Assembly: GCF_014189455.1 (NCBI RefSeq)
Contig: NZ_CP050296.1
Coordinates: 6,134,001 to 6,198,000, forward strand
Source: Mesorhizobium huakuii
Lineage (GTDB): Bacteria; Pseudomonadota; Alphaproteobacteria; Rhizobiales; Rhizobiaceae
Direction of reading: 5' to 3'
DNA: 64,000 bases
Below the pieces are notes generated by a model. It saw only the letters and a program-made list of their open reading frames with translations, searched no databases and was not told the DNA's origin. The translations under genes and the position numbers were made by a program. Positions 18,376-27,290 of this stretch are shown here, piece by piece. Every line of letters starts with the position of its first letter. Position 1 is the first letter of the stretch.

Positions 18376-19542
18376 CTATCGCAGCCAGCCGATGGCCAGT
18401 TCCTTGACGGCATCGAGCGCGCGCTGCGGCAACGTGCCGACGCCGATCGATTCTGCGGCGAAAAGCGGCGTCTCCTGGCTCAGCGTGTCGCCGATCCAGA
18501 CGCGCAGCGCACCCACCGGCTGGCCTTCCTCAACGGGCGCCGCAACCGGGCCGGTATAGACGATCCTGGCCGTCAGCTTGTCGCGGTTGGTGATCGGCAG
18601 GAAGATGTCGATCGGCCCTTTTGCCTTCAGCGTCACGCCGGATTTCGCCCCGCCAAAAACCTGGGCCTCGCCGACCACCTCGTCCTTGGCGAAGATCTCG
18701 GTCTTCTCGAACGAGCGCGCGCCCCAGTCGAGCAGCTTGCGCGCCTCCTCGGCACGCTCCTTGTCGTTGGCCAACCCGCTCATCGCCATGATCACCCGCG
18801 TGCCGTTGTGGGTGACCGAAGCGACGATGCCGAAGCCCGACACCTCGCTCGCACCGACAGCCAGGCCATCGGCGCCGATGTCCATGACCAGCAACGGGTT
18901 GCGGTTTTTCTGCGAGATCTTGTTCCAGGTGAAATCCTTCAGGCCGTAGTAGCGATAGAAATCCGGGTAATCGCGCCATAGATGCAGGGCCAATAGCGCC
19001 AGTTCGCGCACCGTCGTCTGCTGACCGTCGGCCGGCAGGCCGGTCGAATTGACGAAGGTCGATGTTTTCAGGCCGATCTGGCGGGCGCGCTCGGTCATTT
19101 GCGCGGCAAAATTGTCCTCGGATCCGGCCATGCCTTCGGCGATGACGATGCAGCCGTCATTGGCCGCCTGCACGGTCACACCCTGGATCAGGTCCTCGAG
19201 CCGGATCGCCGATTTCAGCTTGGCAAACATCGTTGATGTTCCCGACGGCGCGCCGCCCTTGCGCCAGGCGTTTTCGCTGACCACGAACGTGTCGTCGAGT
19301 TTGAGGCGCCCGGATTTTATGGCGTTGAAAACCACTTCCATGGTCATCAGCTTGGCCATCGAGGCCGGCGGGATCGGCTTGTCGGCATCTTTCGCGAACA
19401 GCACCGTGCCGGTGTCGGCATCGATCATGAAGGCCTGGGTGGCTTTGGTCTCAAAAAGCTGCGCGTGGGCTGGAGCGAGGCAAAGCAGCAGTAAAGCCAG
19501 TCCCAGAAAGCCGGCAAATGGCGGAAAGGCGCGCAACTGCAT
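18376..19542 (-). CDS. D-alanyl-D-alanine carboxypeptidase-like protein (PBP5/DacF family) with altered motifs
   Basis: A 388-residue exported penicillin-binding-protein-like enzyme. The signal peptide is [20 protein letters not shown] followed by CLAPAHA. The SxxK motif SMAK (S61-K64) is present, with the following [14 protein letters not shown] region. The SxN triad reads AAN (126-128), and the KTG box reads AVG (about 225-227, within [10 protein letters not shown]). A classical DD-carboxypeptidase needs the KTG lysine, so activity may be lost or altered. The C-terminal beta-rich PBP5_C-like domain is present. ATG 19542 starts the signal peptide. It precedes tmk in the same run. Confidence 0.88.
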   Translation of the reverse strand: MQLRAFPPFAGFLGLALLLLCLAPAHAQLFETKATQAFMIDADTGTVLFAKDADKPIPPASMAKLMTMEVVFNAIKSGRLKLDDTFVVSENAWRKGGAPSGTSTMFAKLKSAIRLEDLIQGVTVQAANDGCIVIAEGMAGSEDNFAAQMTERARQIGLKTSTFVNSTGLPADGQQTTVRELALLALHLWRDYPDFYRYYGLKDFTWNKISQKNRNPLLVMDIGADGLAVGASEVSGFGIVASVTHNGTRVIMAMSGLANDKERAEEARKLLDWGARSFEKTEIFAKDEVVGEAQVFGGAKSGVTLKAKGPIDIFLPITNRDKLTARIVYTGPVAAPVEEGQPVGALRVWIGDTLSQETPLFAAESIGVGTLPQRALDAVKELAIGWLR

Positions 19543-19625
19543 GAAATCTTGACCCGTTTGCCGGTTTTGGCACAGCCAAGCTATCAGGGTTTTTTCCGCC
19601 GGATCAACCGCGCGGGCAAAATAGA

Positions 19626-20848
19626 TCAGTTGCGCACAGCCAGAGCGTCCGGCGCGCCGTGCGACCATGCCGCCTGCAGCAGCTCGTCCAGGCCGCCATG
19701 GCCATTCGGATAGAGATTGACCGCATACCAGTCATTGCCGTCGAGATCGGAACGCTGGATCTCCGTTCTGCCGAAGGGCTGAAGTGCCGTGGCCACGCGC
19801 CTGGCTTCGGCGGCGTCATCGAACGTGCCGGCCGCGACATAGTCGGCATTGGACGGCGACGCTTGCGGATTGGACTTTTCCAGGACCGCAGGATGTCGGC
19901 GGGCGACATGCCGCTGTCGTCCAGCGCGGCAAAGACATCGGCGCGCTGCACGCGTTCATCCGCATAGGACAGCGAGGCCACCGCGAACGGCGACTGCGGC
20001 GGCAGGCCGAGCTCCGGGCGCTCCGGCACGATCGGTCCGAAATCGGGCAGCACCAGGTCGCCGAAAGCCGGTGCCTGCGCCGACAAGGACGGTTGCGAGG
20101 CCTGGCCGGAATCCGTCAACTGTCTGGGGAACGGCACAGCGGCTGCGCCTACCGGCAGGCTGGGCGACGGCCCGTTCATCGCCACCATGACACCGGTCGG
20201 CAAGCCATCCGACGGATCCGGAATCCGGTTGCCCGGATGGTAGGATGCCATGAGATACTGGTCGTCGTTGCCGTCGAGCGGTGCGCGACCGACATATTCG
20301 ACCTTGACCTTCGCGGTGCCGACCTTGTCGTAGTCGAGCATCTGCGCCGCGCGCTCCGAGACGTCGATAATGCGGCCCTCATGATACGGACCCCGGTCGT
20401 TGACGCGCACGATGACCGAACTGCCGGTTTCGAGGTTGGTGACACGGGCGTAACTCGGCAGCGGCATGGTCGGATGCGCGGCGGTCAGTTGCGCCGTGTC
20501 ATACACTTCGCCATTGGCGGTCAGCCGGCCATGGAAGGCGTCGCCATACCAGGAGGCCAGGCCAACCTTGGCGTAGTGCCGATCTTCCTTGGGATAGTAC
20601 CACTTGCCGCGAACCTGGTAGGGTTTGCCAAGCTGGTCGCGACCGCCTCCGCGCCGCATGAAGTTGACGCGCGGGCTCGCCTTCACGCCATATTCGGTCT
20701 CGGCGAAATATTCCTTGGAGCGATGCTTGGGATTCACCATCGCCTTCGGCTCAGGCTGCGACGCGCAAGCCGCCAGCAATGCAGCCGACGCAGCCAGCAG
20801 CGTAAGCGTGGAAGCGCGACGAAGACGCGGGCGCGTCGTAGCCTGCAT
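19626..20848 (-). pseudogene. rlpA: RlpA-type septal-ring lytic transglycosylase, SPOR domain out of frame
   Basis: From ATG 20848 the protein has a lipoprotein signal (LLAASAALLAACAS, lipobox cysteine) and a complete double-psi beta-barrel: GLASWYGDAFHGRLTANGE, followed by TAAHPTMPLPSYARVTNLE and VNDRGPYHEGRIIDVS. RlpA cleaves glycan strands lacking stem peptides. The intact frame then runs to 19604 through an unnatural arginine/proline-rich tail. In the next frame the same DNA reads SNPQASPSNADYVAAGTFDD and on through a good SPOR (peptidoglycan-binding) domain to a stop at 19626. One missing C near 19883 (CC for CCC) explains it. Either a sequencing error or loss of septal targeting. Confidence 0.85.
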
Positions 20849-21977
20849 TATCCTGAAATCCCCTACAGTCTCAATCAAGACGCCGTCGTTTGAACAGCAG
20901 AGGAGCCAAAGCACTCACTCGACGATATCAACGACGCCCTGAACCCCGATCCTTTGTGCGCAGGAATTGTTTATCACGGTATTAATCGACTATGTTCGGA
21001 ACCCGGCAACATTGTGGCGCGAATGTGCATGCAGGATCGAGGTGACGGGACAGATAGCGCCCCTAGCGTCCCTTTTAGACTCGCCGAGATAACCCCAACG
21101 AAATCTCAGCGAGCCAGCCGCCCCGGTACAAGGGACAATAGAGCGACCAACTCCTCTACGAGTCCGTTACCCACAAAGTTGCCGGAAATCGTCAAACACG
21201 CCATTGCGGGGGTGAAGCTTGCGCGCAAAGCTGCATCATGAGGGCAGCGGTCTATCTCGTAGTTGTCGCGGCAATATCTATCCGCACTGCAACAGCCGAA
21301 ACGCGTGATCTCCTCGACCCGCACCTTGTCGCCGACCCCCTTGGCCGCGCCTTCTGCTTGTCCTTGGTAGTCGGCACGGTCCGCCAGTGCGTCTGTCGAA
21401 GACGCTGACGATGTAGGTTGTGGCCGGCTCGTCGTTCATCGCCAGGGCCTTTGCTTTTTCCTTCATTCACACGCTGCGATCATATTAGCATTAGTACATA
21501 TATTCGCCAGCCGGCGCGCTGTTGCTCACAAAACTGCCTGTCGGCTAGGCCCGGCGTCCTATTCACATCCCAATCTATAGGTGCCGGGCCGCATTGCTTG
21601 TGAAAGCATTAGCTAAAACCGCACGGCCATTGCGGTGGAACCTCGGGCGCCTGCTTCGCTGAAGGTCAGGGTCCGGCTATGGCTCGATGGCGTGACCCGA
21701 ATCTTAAGCGAAATGACGCGGCCTTATCTCTGCCGAACAGCTTCCGATCTTAACCATAAGACAGGCAAGACTAAGGTCTTGCGCCCTGCCAGCGAAGGTC
21801 TGACGTTACCGCTTTAGTTCCGCGAATGTCCGTTGGACGTTCCATTACTTTAGCTAAACGTGATATTGGTCATTTGGTACCGTTCACACCTTGGCGCTAT
21901 CCGGCGGTAGGGGAATGGCTAGGGGACTTGTATCGCCCCCGTTCGCGTTATGAGTAACCTGATTGGGATTGGGGCTT
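20849..21977. other. 1.1-kb stretch with little coding content
   Basis: I see no convincing complete gene here. It contains the decayed small gene at 21290-21439, described separately. The 300 bases upstream of rlpA are likely to hold its promoter, but no strong -35/-10 pair stands out. Composition is patchy and less GC-rich than the core. Confidence 0.5.
21290..21439 (-). pseudogene. Decayed small gene (TTYIVSVF family), copy 1
   Basis: ATG 21439 begins MNDEPATTYIVSVFD. The next block THWRTVPTTKDKQKA is in a second frame, and the end KGVGDKVRVEEITRFG in a third. Read across the shifts, it forms a small protein of about 50 residues that matches the relic at 24955-25105. Two frameshifts in 150 bases indicate a true relic. 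Function unknown. Confidence 0.5.
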
Positions 21978-22205
21978 ATGTCGCGAGATACTGTAATCTC
22001 ACTATTCCCGACAGTAGCAATGGGCGTTGCTACTGTCGTGTGCATATTCTTGCAAAAGTGGTACGCGATCTCGCGGGGGCGTCTCGTCCGCATATTTTTG
22101 TTGGTGACGCTGGCGACGGCTTTTCTTGAGATGCAGATAGTGACGGCTGTTACGGGGAGAGAGGATCACCACCCTATCTCGACCCACCCCCAAACCAGCG
22201 GATGA
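21978..22205 (+). CDS. Possible small two-helix membrane protein
   Basis: An open frame of 75 residues from ATG 21978 with two hydrophobic stretches (SLFPTVAMGVATVVCIFL and IFLLVTLATAFLEMQIV) separated by a basic loop (YAISRGRLVR), the topology of a small inner-membrane protein. No strong ribosome-binding site is visible and I recognise no family. It may be spurious. Confidence 0.3.
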   Translation: MSRDTVISLFPTVAMGVATVVCIFLQKWYAISRGRLVRIFLLVTLATAFLEMQIVTAVTGREDHHPISTHPQTSG

Positions 22206-22355
22206 ACTCCACTTCTTTCCCGGTGGCATCGGCGGTCGCCAGGCAGCTTTCCCTGTGGCGAACCAGCTTTTGCACAAAAAAGTCCCATCCTATGAAACCA
22301 TCGGCTCCTCCGTTCGTTTTGAGCACCGGTTTGCGAGTGGAAGAGAAGCAGTGCC

Positions 22356-22547
22356 ATGCCCTTGTCCGACGAGTTGCGCGATGTACCGGTCGAGTTTCAT
22401 TGTCCTGTCTGTTCCTATCCGACGGTGAGAAAGGGCTCCTGGCTGAAGACGATCGGCAGCTTCAAATGCGATGGCTGCGAGACGAAGGTGCGGATTGGCT
22501 ACGAAGAGAAGCTCACGATTTTCGAACATCACCTGAGAAAACGTTAG
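22356..22547 (+). CDS. Small zinc-ribbon protein
   Basis: A 63-residue protein with two CxxC knuckles (FHCPVCSYPT and FKCDGCETKV) spaced as in a zinc ribbon, a lysine-rich middle and an amphipathic end (LTIFEHHLRKR). A purine-rich AGAGAAG precedes ATG 22356. Proteins of this shape are common in rhizobial genomes without known function. It stands alone, upstream of the tRNA-Ser integration site. Confidence 0.6.
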   Translation: MPLSDELRDVPVEFHCPVCSYPTVRKGSWLKTIGSFKCDGCETKVRIGYEEKLTIFEHHLRKR

Positions 22548-22680
22548 CCGAACAGCCCGGCCATCCTGATGCATCGAACCCGTGATTATGCCCGAGCCGG
22601 TCGATCGACGCCTGAATATCGAGCTTGGTCGACGGTCAGCGCGCGCTAATGCCTTGCATTTTAGCCTAATTGAATGTGAG

Positions 22681-22716
22681 GTGGTCATGAAATTCCGAGC
22701 GGGGGCTCATGACCAC
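22681..22716. repeat. Perfect inverted repeat overlapping a small ORF start
   Basis: GTGGTCATGA (22681-22690) and TCATGACCAC (22707-22716) form a 10-bp perfect stem with a 16-base GC-rich loop. The right arm contains the ATG of the 24-residue ORF at 22709, so the hairpin would hide its start codon. Confidence 0.55.
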
Positions 22717-22783
22717 AGACCTATTTCTGACCGCTGTCGCGGCATTCTCGATTCTCGTCCCGCTGTACTTCATCCTTAAGTGA
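22709..22783 (+). CDS. Possible 24-residue hydrophobic peptide
   Basis: ATG 22709 opens MTTDLFLTAVAAFSILVPLY followed by FILK and a stop. The sequence is a single membrane-spanning helix, similar in shape to KdpF-like or toxin-like small peptides. GCGGGGGCTC before the ATG could serve as a weak ribosome-binding site. The start lies within a perfect hairpin, suggesting translational control if it is real. Confidence 0.35.
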   Translation: MTTDLFLTAVAAFSILVPLYFILK

Positions 22784-22806
22784 GGCATTAGGCCCGTTCC
22801 TCGGCC

Positions 22807-22895
22807 TCGCCAGCGCGTGTTTCCCGCGGGCCGCGACCTACACCGCGCCGACGCTTCCCGCGCGTCCTGGCGCCCGCCTGTGGCCAGTCGCAGTG
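22807..22895 (-). repeat. Dispersed relic repeat, copy A
   Basis: It shares blocks with 28993-29078 (copy B), 27234-27290 (partial) and the gene relic at 29640-29860. On the minus strand the best-conserved block reads RLATGGRQDA, so the repeat appears to be decayed coding DNA and not a structural repeat. Confidence 0.45.
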
Positions 22896-23233
22896 TCTGG
22901 TTGCCCTGCAATCTGCCTGAACGCAGAAACCTCGCCGCTCCATTTGCGAAGCGGCGAGGTCCGCCCCACGGCCCCAACAGCCGGCATTGCTGACAGTGCA
23001 ATTGTTGGGCCAGCGGCAATTGATCCATTATGGGACAGAAGGACCGGTCGCCGCATGTTTACGCGGCCGCATCGTCCGGACCTCAGTTGCCGCCGCAGTG
23101 GTTGACGCGGCCCTCAATGCCGCATTACAGGAATGAACAGCGAACCGGTCGGGAACGCCTTCGGTGCCAATCCGGTGCCAACCGCTCAAAAACGGCCGAT
23201 AGCGAAAGTCCTAAGTGATTGAATAATCACAAC

Positions 23234-23323
23234 GGAGGGATGGCCGAGCGGTTTAAGGCACCGGTCTTGAAAACCGGCGTGGGCGCAAGTTCACCGTGGG
23301 TTCGAATCCCACTCCCTCCGCCA
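23234..23323 (+). tRNA. tRNA-Ser (anticodon TGA)
   Basis: The acceptor arms GGAGGGA (23234-23240) and TCCCTCC (23313-23319) pair fully, followed by discriminator G and encoded CCA. The D-arm has TGGCCGAGCGG, the anticodon stem-loop CCGGTCTTGAAAACCGG gives TGA, a long variable arm follows (GTGGGCGCAAGTTCACC), and the T-arm has GTTCGAATCCC. The long variable arm confirms a class II tRNA. Its last 14 bases are duplicated at 41848-41861, marking it as the integration target of the downstream element. Confidence 0.98.
23310..23323 (+). other. attL: left attachment core in the tRNA 3' end
   Basis: The 14 bases CACTCCCTCCGCCA are the end of the tRNA-Ser acceptor stem plus CCA. An identical copy lies at 41848-41861, 154 bp upstream of the integrase start. 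Flanks differ immediately outside the 14 bases. Confidence 0.85.
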
Positions 23324-23357
23324 TAGGTGTCTGATTTACTTGATTTTATTCACTTTT

Positions 23358-24042
23358 CTAACTCTTACGCACAAATCTACGCATAATCTTTTCTTGGCGC
23401 TGATTCCACCGGCGGAGCAAGGCGCTGAATGGTGAGTCGTTCTGGACGATCGGGATGCAAATATCTTCCATCTCCCGTATCGCGGCGTGTAACAGCGGTC
23501 CAATTTTGTCCTGCGCTGACGGAAGACCCCAAACGGCGGCGTCAATCTCTTTGCGAAAGGCTGGGTCATCACCCAGTTCAACCCGCTCGCCCCTAATGCT
23601 TTCGTAGCGTGTGTAAGCCAAGGCGGTGAACGACCGGAGCGCTTCGTCAACCTTCTCAAAGGGCCGGCTAGCGTTCGGACCGAACAGCGCTCTCATTCGA
23701 AATTTGTAGGAGAAGAAGTCTTTCCAAAAATTACTCTGCGATTTCCACCTGGCAATGGGGACATAGTGCGTGTCGCGCACGCGGACTTCGCCCTCAGATT
23801 CATGATCACGCCTGGGTCGATCCGCGGATCTCTACCGCCGGATATGACATAGGGCTGCGGAGTTCTCTTACTTTCTCTTCGGCCTCATAAAACTGCGCAA
23901 TGACATGTTGGCAGAGTTCGATATCGCGACGCCCTTTCATTTCACGTTTCCAGGCGTGCAGGCCAGCAAATGCTATGTAGGTCCCTCCTCCGGTCGCGAC
24001 GATCGTCGCTATGGTCTGAAGCTTAACTAATAGATCGGCCAT
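23358..24042 (-). pseudogene. Membrane-anchored hypothetical protein, frameshifted
   Basis: ATG 24042 begins MADLLVKLQTIATIVATGGG, an N-terminal membrane helix followed by a soluble helical part (WKREMKGRRDIELCQHVIAQ). That frame stops at 23806. A second frame carries on through DHESEGEVRVRDTHYVPIAR and YKFRMRALFGPN to a stop at 23358. Removing one base near 23815 joins them into a protein of about 228 residues with one membrane segment. I recognise this architecture from uncharacterised proteobacterial proteins but can give no function. It is the first gene inside the element, reading towards the tRNA. Confidence 0.6.
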
Positions 24043-24179
24043 CAGCGTCCCCCGCGACATTTTGCTGGCAAGCAATACCTGCGGTTCTTCCTACTGCCAA
24101 TTGCGACCCCAATTTTTTCCTGCGACTATCTGCAAGTCCACGCGACATGGACGCGACATGTGGGGGCCTAAGAACAACG

Positions 24180-24542
24180 ATGCCAAATCGTCTATTGCGC
24201 AAATTGGGTCGCGCCAGGGTGTCTGATGCTTTCGGCTTCCTTGGAATTATCGCCGCTCTGGGGGCATTGACGATCTCAGGCCAAGCTTCTGGGGCCGACC
24301 TGTGTTCAATATCGCAAGATGAGGCAAACGCCTCATCCAAATGCATCCGATGGTATTTCGCCTGTCGAGGGAGAGTTCTTGGCAAGCCCGATAAGCGATT
24401 TGAGACAATGCCCTACACAACTCGCCTCAGATACGTAGCTCAAGCCCTTTACAAGGTGGCAGAGCAAAACTGCGAGCAATTCGATTATGTGCAGGCAAAG
24501 GCCGCACTCGACGCGAGGCTTGAGGAAATTGGAGGCCAGTGA
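24180..24542 (+). CDS. Secreted hypothetical protein
   Basis: A 120-residue protein from ATG 24180. A basic start (MPNRLLRKLGRARVSDAFGF) is followed by a hydrophobic stretch (LGIIAALGALTISGQASGA), a likely signal peptide with cleavage near SGA. The mature part has four cysteines (LCSIS, KCIRW, FACRG, NCEQF), consistent with two disulfides in the periplasm, and an alanine-rich helical end. An upstream ATG in frame at 24147 is less likely. I recognise no family. It is the first rightward gene in the element. Confidence 0.55.
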   Translation: MPNRLLRKLGRARVSDAFGFLGIIAALGALTISGQASGADLCSISQDEANASSKCIRWYFACRGRVLGKPDKRFETMPYTTRLRYVAQALYKVAEQNCEQFDYVQAKAALDARLEEIGGQ

Positions 24543-24735
24543 GACAAAGCAAAAGCCCGCCGCTGTGAAGGCAGTCTGGAGCCATCGCCGCGGGGTTACG
24601 TTCTCGCAACACCCTCAAAAACATCGCCTTCGCTGCCGTACTCAACTGCAAGTCGTGGGAATAGTTTTGCCAGGCGTCGAGTTCATTCGCCCCAGAATGG
24701 CGCCGGGGTGAGGCTCAGAAAGGCGGCACCTAGGA

Positions 24736-24951
24736 ATGGCTACGACCTCCGCACCAGCTTTGAATTTTGCGATCCTCGCTCTGGCGGCGATCGTTTGGCT
24801 TGCCGGCGCCGCATGCGCTTTCATAGAGCGCAGCCCCAAGTTAGACCGTGCCGCCGGCGTTGCCCTTTACGGTTTCGGCGCCATAATGTTGGTGGGCGGG
24901 ATATATGGCATGCTGTCGGCGATCGTCTGGACACTGCGCGCCATCTTCTGA
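24736..24951 (+). CDS. Small inner-membrane protein
   Basis: A 71-residue protein with two clear hydrophobic helices (NFAILALAAIVWLAGAACAF and ALYGFGAIMLVGGIYGML) joined by a charged loop (IERSPKLDRA). AGGA lies 2-6 bases before ATG 24736, close but plausible. No family is recognised. It is followed on the other strand by a decayed gene. Confidence 0.5.
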   Translation: MATTSAPALNFAILALAAIVWLAGAACAFIERSPKLDRAAGVALYGFGAIMLVGGIYGMLSAIVWTLRAIF

Positions 24952-24954
24952 TCA

Positions 24955-25105
24955 GCGCCTTTTCGGCTTCGGCGTGACCGCCTCGACCCGCACCTTGTCG
25001 CCGATCTCCTTGGCCATCGCCAGCGTCCTTGGCGGTCAGGACAGTGCGCCAATGCGGTTTCTCGAACACGCTCACGATGTAGGTGGTTCTTGCGGACTTA
25101 GGTCC
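24955..25105 (-). pseudogene. Decayed small gene (TTYIVSVF family), copy 2
   Basis: On the minus strand ARTTYIVSVFEKPHWRTVLT leads to KDAGD. After a one-base shift the end reads AMAKEIGDKVRVEAVTPKPK followed by RR and a stop at 24955. It is the better-preserved copy of the relic at 21290-21439 and needs only one frame correction. The two copies flank the tRNA-Ser locus, one outside and one inside the element. Function unknown. Confidence 0.5.
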
Positions 25106-25304
25106 GGCTGGCATACTTCACCTTGCCCCACTGGCTGCATTGAGGACACAAAGGGTGCAGATAGGCCAACTTGTCGCCTGGAATATTTCCGGAACTGGTG
25201 ATCGTCAGGCTACCGCCATTGAAACCCTCCAAGCTGTAGGATTCCCAGGTGCCACTGAGGGGCTGATCGTCTTCTCGTAGTTTCAAAATCCGGTGCGACC
25301 GCAT
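25098..25304 (-). CDS. Possible small protein with C-terminal CxxC
   Basis: A 68-residue open frame from ATG 25304 (MRSHRILKLREDDQPLSGTW) with a C-terminal zinc-ribbon half (LHPLCPQCSQWGKVKY). The end overlaps the decayed gene at 24955-25105 in another frame. Codon use is plausible but no ribosome-binding site stands out. It could be a fragment of a larger lost protein. Confidence 0.3.
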   Translation of the reverse strand: MRSHRILKLREDDQPLSGTWESYSLEGFNGGSLTITSSGNIPGDKLAYLHPLCPQCSQWGKVKYASRT

Positions 25305-25394
25305 TCGCAAACCAGCTTCTCCCTTAAAACAGTTGAGAGCACTTAAGGACTGACCTTCCGATGCGGCAAACAAGCCCGATGCTACATGGGCATT

Positions 25395-25548
25395 TTACGC
25401 TTGCCGCCATTCATTGTGATGATTGCAGACAACGCTATCGAACGTCGGTTTCCAGTCGCGATTGCGCTCTCGCTGCAGGCCCTCGTAGTCAGGAATGCAG
25501 GTGAAGAACACCGGGCGCCGATCACGGCCGGCGGCCTTGCAATTCAGA
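25395..25548 (-). pseudogene. Coding relic ending in a histidine-rich tail
   Basis: Without an ATG, the minus strand reads NCKAAGRDRRPVFFTCIPDY and EGLQRERNRDWKPTFDSVVC, then NHHNEWRQA and a stop at 25395. It looks like the C-terminal end of a small protein whose start has been lost. Nothing else is recognised in 25305-25642. Confidence 0.25.
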
Positions 25549-25642
25549 CGAACAGACGGTTTCGCAGGCCGGCCAGGAGTGCGGTTGCGTACTTAAGATC
25601 ACTCTAATAAAGAGGCTGACCAGACAACAAGGGAATCAACAA

Positions 25643-26068
25643 ATGACCGAAGCCGATACCCGCGCAGCCCAACTAGCCGGGTTAACCGCAGATGTCGTAT
25701 CCGCATATGTGAGCAATAACCCATTGCCAGCCGCCGCTCTGCCGGAGCTAATCGCGTCGGTGCATCTCTCACTATCAGGGCTTAGCCAGCCGTCAGCGCC
25801 GCTAGCCGAAGAGCTTGTGCCCGCGATCAACCCGAAGAAGTCGGTAATGCCCGATTTTATCATCTGCCTCGAAGACGGCAAACGGTTCAAATCTCTGAAG
25901 CGCCATCTACGCGTCGACTTCGGCTTAACGCCGGAAGCCTACCGCGCCAAATGGAACCTGCCGAGGGATTATCCAATGGTCGCGCCGAACTACTCCGACC
26001 GCAGGTCTGCTATGGCAAAGTCCATGGGCCTGGGCCGCAAGTCAGTGCCTGAGATGGGAGCAAAGTAG
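25643..26068 (+). CDS. Ros/MucR-family transcriptional regulator
   Basis: A 141-residue regulator. The central MucR domain is clear: PDFIICLEDGKRFKSLKRHL followed by VDFGLTPEAYRAKWNLP. MucR/Ros proteins are H-NS-like DNA-binding repressors in rhizobia that control exopolysaccharide, motility and virulence or symbiosis genes. The usual CxxC zinc ligand pair reads CLED, so the second cysteine is replaced. Zinc-free variants are known in Mesorhizobium loti and still bind DNA. AAGGGA precedes ATG 25643. Its position inside the element suggests either control of element genes or influence on host genes after transfer. Confidence 0.9.
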   Translation: MTEADTRAAQLAGLTADVVSAYVSNNPLPAAALPELIASVHLSLSGLSQPSAPLAEELVPAINPKKSVMPDFIICLEDGKRFKSLKRHLRVDFGLTPEAYRAKWNLPRDYPMVAPNYSDRRSAMAKSMGLGRKSVPEMGAK

Positions 26069-26965
26069 GTGCCTGCGAAGCTGAAAGCAAAGGCTTAGTG
26101 GCCGATCGACATGACGTCACGGAAAGACTCAGCTATGTCTGGAGTGCGGCGGGCCTGAAGAGGACCATCTGGCTGGCGCCATTCGGGCAACCTCCCCTCT
26201 GGCGCCGGCCTTTTCAAGCCCAGCGCTTTAGCGCGCCTTCCGCGATCACACCATATCCCCTGCCCTGACCTTTGATAATTTGCGCCGGCGGCGGACCCGT
26301 TTCCGCCTGGCCGGCGCCTTTTACCCCAACGCCCCCGTCCAACGAGGTGCCGGCCAACGCGCATCGGCCGAGGGCTAGAAGTCGAACAGATCGTCCTTCA
26401 CCTCATCGAGCAAATCAGGCGTCTTGTTTCGCGGATTGCTGCACGCCCTGTCTCTTCATCACAATGAACGGCGACACGCGTGAGCCTCCGTGGGACACCT
26501 TCTCGCATGGACAGAGCAGTTGGCCTTTACCGATGCCCGGGAAGTCCGCCCTTTGCCTGCATGCTGGAGAGCGGCAAATGCAGCTATATCGGCCACAGGG
26601 CCACAAAACAAAAGGCCTAAGGGGGAAACCCGCCGGGCGAAGACCCCAACCACCTCAAGCCCGGCGGGCCTACTACCTGATCAGCTACGCGATCAGGGCC
26701 GGGATTACCCGGTACGAAGTCCGAAGCAAGAGCAATGCCAGCACCGACGTCCCGAAATGGGACAATACCGGGGGAAAACGTCCGTACAGGGTTCTGTTGC
26801 GGAGTTGCTAATATTAGGGTCGAATCAGCCGGCGTGCCCTCGCCGGTTAGGCCCGGCGGTCGGTAAAAGTCACACCCCAACGGGCTGTCGGGCCGCCTTC
26901 GTCAAATCCGTAGTCGACGAAATATCGCCTTTGCGCTAAATCGGTCGCAACCAGGGGTGGGGTTC
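26069..26965. other. 900-bp stretch without a supported gene
   Basis: Open frames here are fragmentary. One minus-strand end, NPRNKTPDLLDEVKDDLFDF at 26377-26440, looks like a relic of an acidic C-terminus. The stretch also holds a 10-bp inverted repeat at 26629-26668. I would not annotate a gene. Confidence 0.4.
26629..26668. terminator. GC-rich inverted repeat
   Basis: CCCGCCGGGC (26629-26638) and GCCCGGCGGG (26659-26668) form a perfect 10-bp stem with a 20-base loop. There is no T-run. Role uncertain. Confidence 0.35.
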
Positions 26966-27133
26966 ATGTCCAAAAAGCAGCCGAAGCGCGAAGTCGTTGA
27001 GGTTCATGAGGACGGGGTTTTTGCCGTGGAAAACGGCATCACTCTCGACCAGTTGAGGTTTCTGATCAGGACACTTGGTAATGATCGAGAGACGTTAGTC
27101 GAAGCGGTTCGGGCGTTGCGAAACGTGGGGTGA
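26966..27133 (+). CDS. Small hypothetical protein
   Basis: A 55-residue open frame from ATG 26966 (MSKKQPKREVVEVHEDGVFA then VENGITLDQLRFLIRTLGND). AGGGGTGGGG lies just upstream as a ribosome-binding site. The sequence is soluble and helical, with a basic start. I know of no family. Codon use fits the neighbouring core, which supports a real gene. Confidence 0.5.
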   Translation: MSKKQPKREVVEVHEDGVFAVENGITLDQLRFLIRTLGNDRETLVEAVRALRNVG

Positions 27134-27233
27134 AGCTAGCTACGCATCCGTATGCCGAAGAAGGCGGACGACCAGCGGACAGTATGCCTATTGGGCCAAT
27201 TGGCCAATGAATTTCGTCGCGCCTCCTATAGAG

Positions 27234-27290
27234 CCCGCCAGCGCGCGCTCTCGCCGGCCGCTCTCCTACACCGCCGAAGCTTCCCTTTAA
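27234..27290. repeat. Dispersed relic repeat, partial copy D
   Basis: CCAGCGCGCG and CTCCTACACCGCCGA blocks match the left part of copies A (22807) and B (28993). Only the left half is present. Confidence 0.3.

Larger units (their letters stand above)
22548..23233. other. Sparse region upstream of tRNA-Ser
   Basis: It holds the inverted repeat with a tiny ORF at 22681-22783 and a dispersed repeat copy at 22807-22895. A short imperfect palindrome (GTGATTGAATAATCAC) lies directly before the tRNA and may overlap its promoter. Nothing else is supported. Confidence 0.5.

Noticed and set aside
26095..26811. Several open frames on both strands in 26.1-26.8 kb
   Set aside because: Low-complexity, overlapping, without ribosome-binding sites or recognisable domains.
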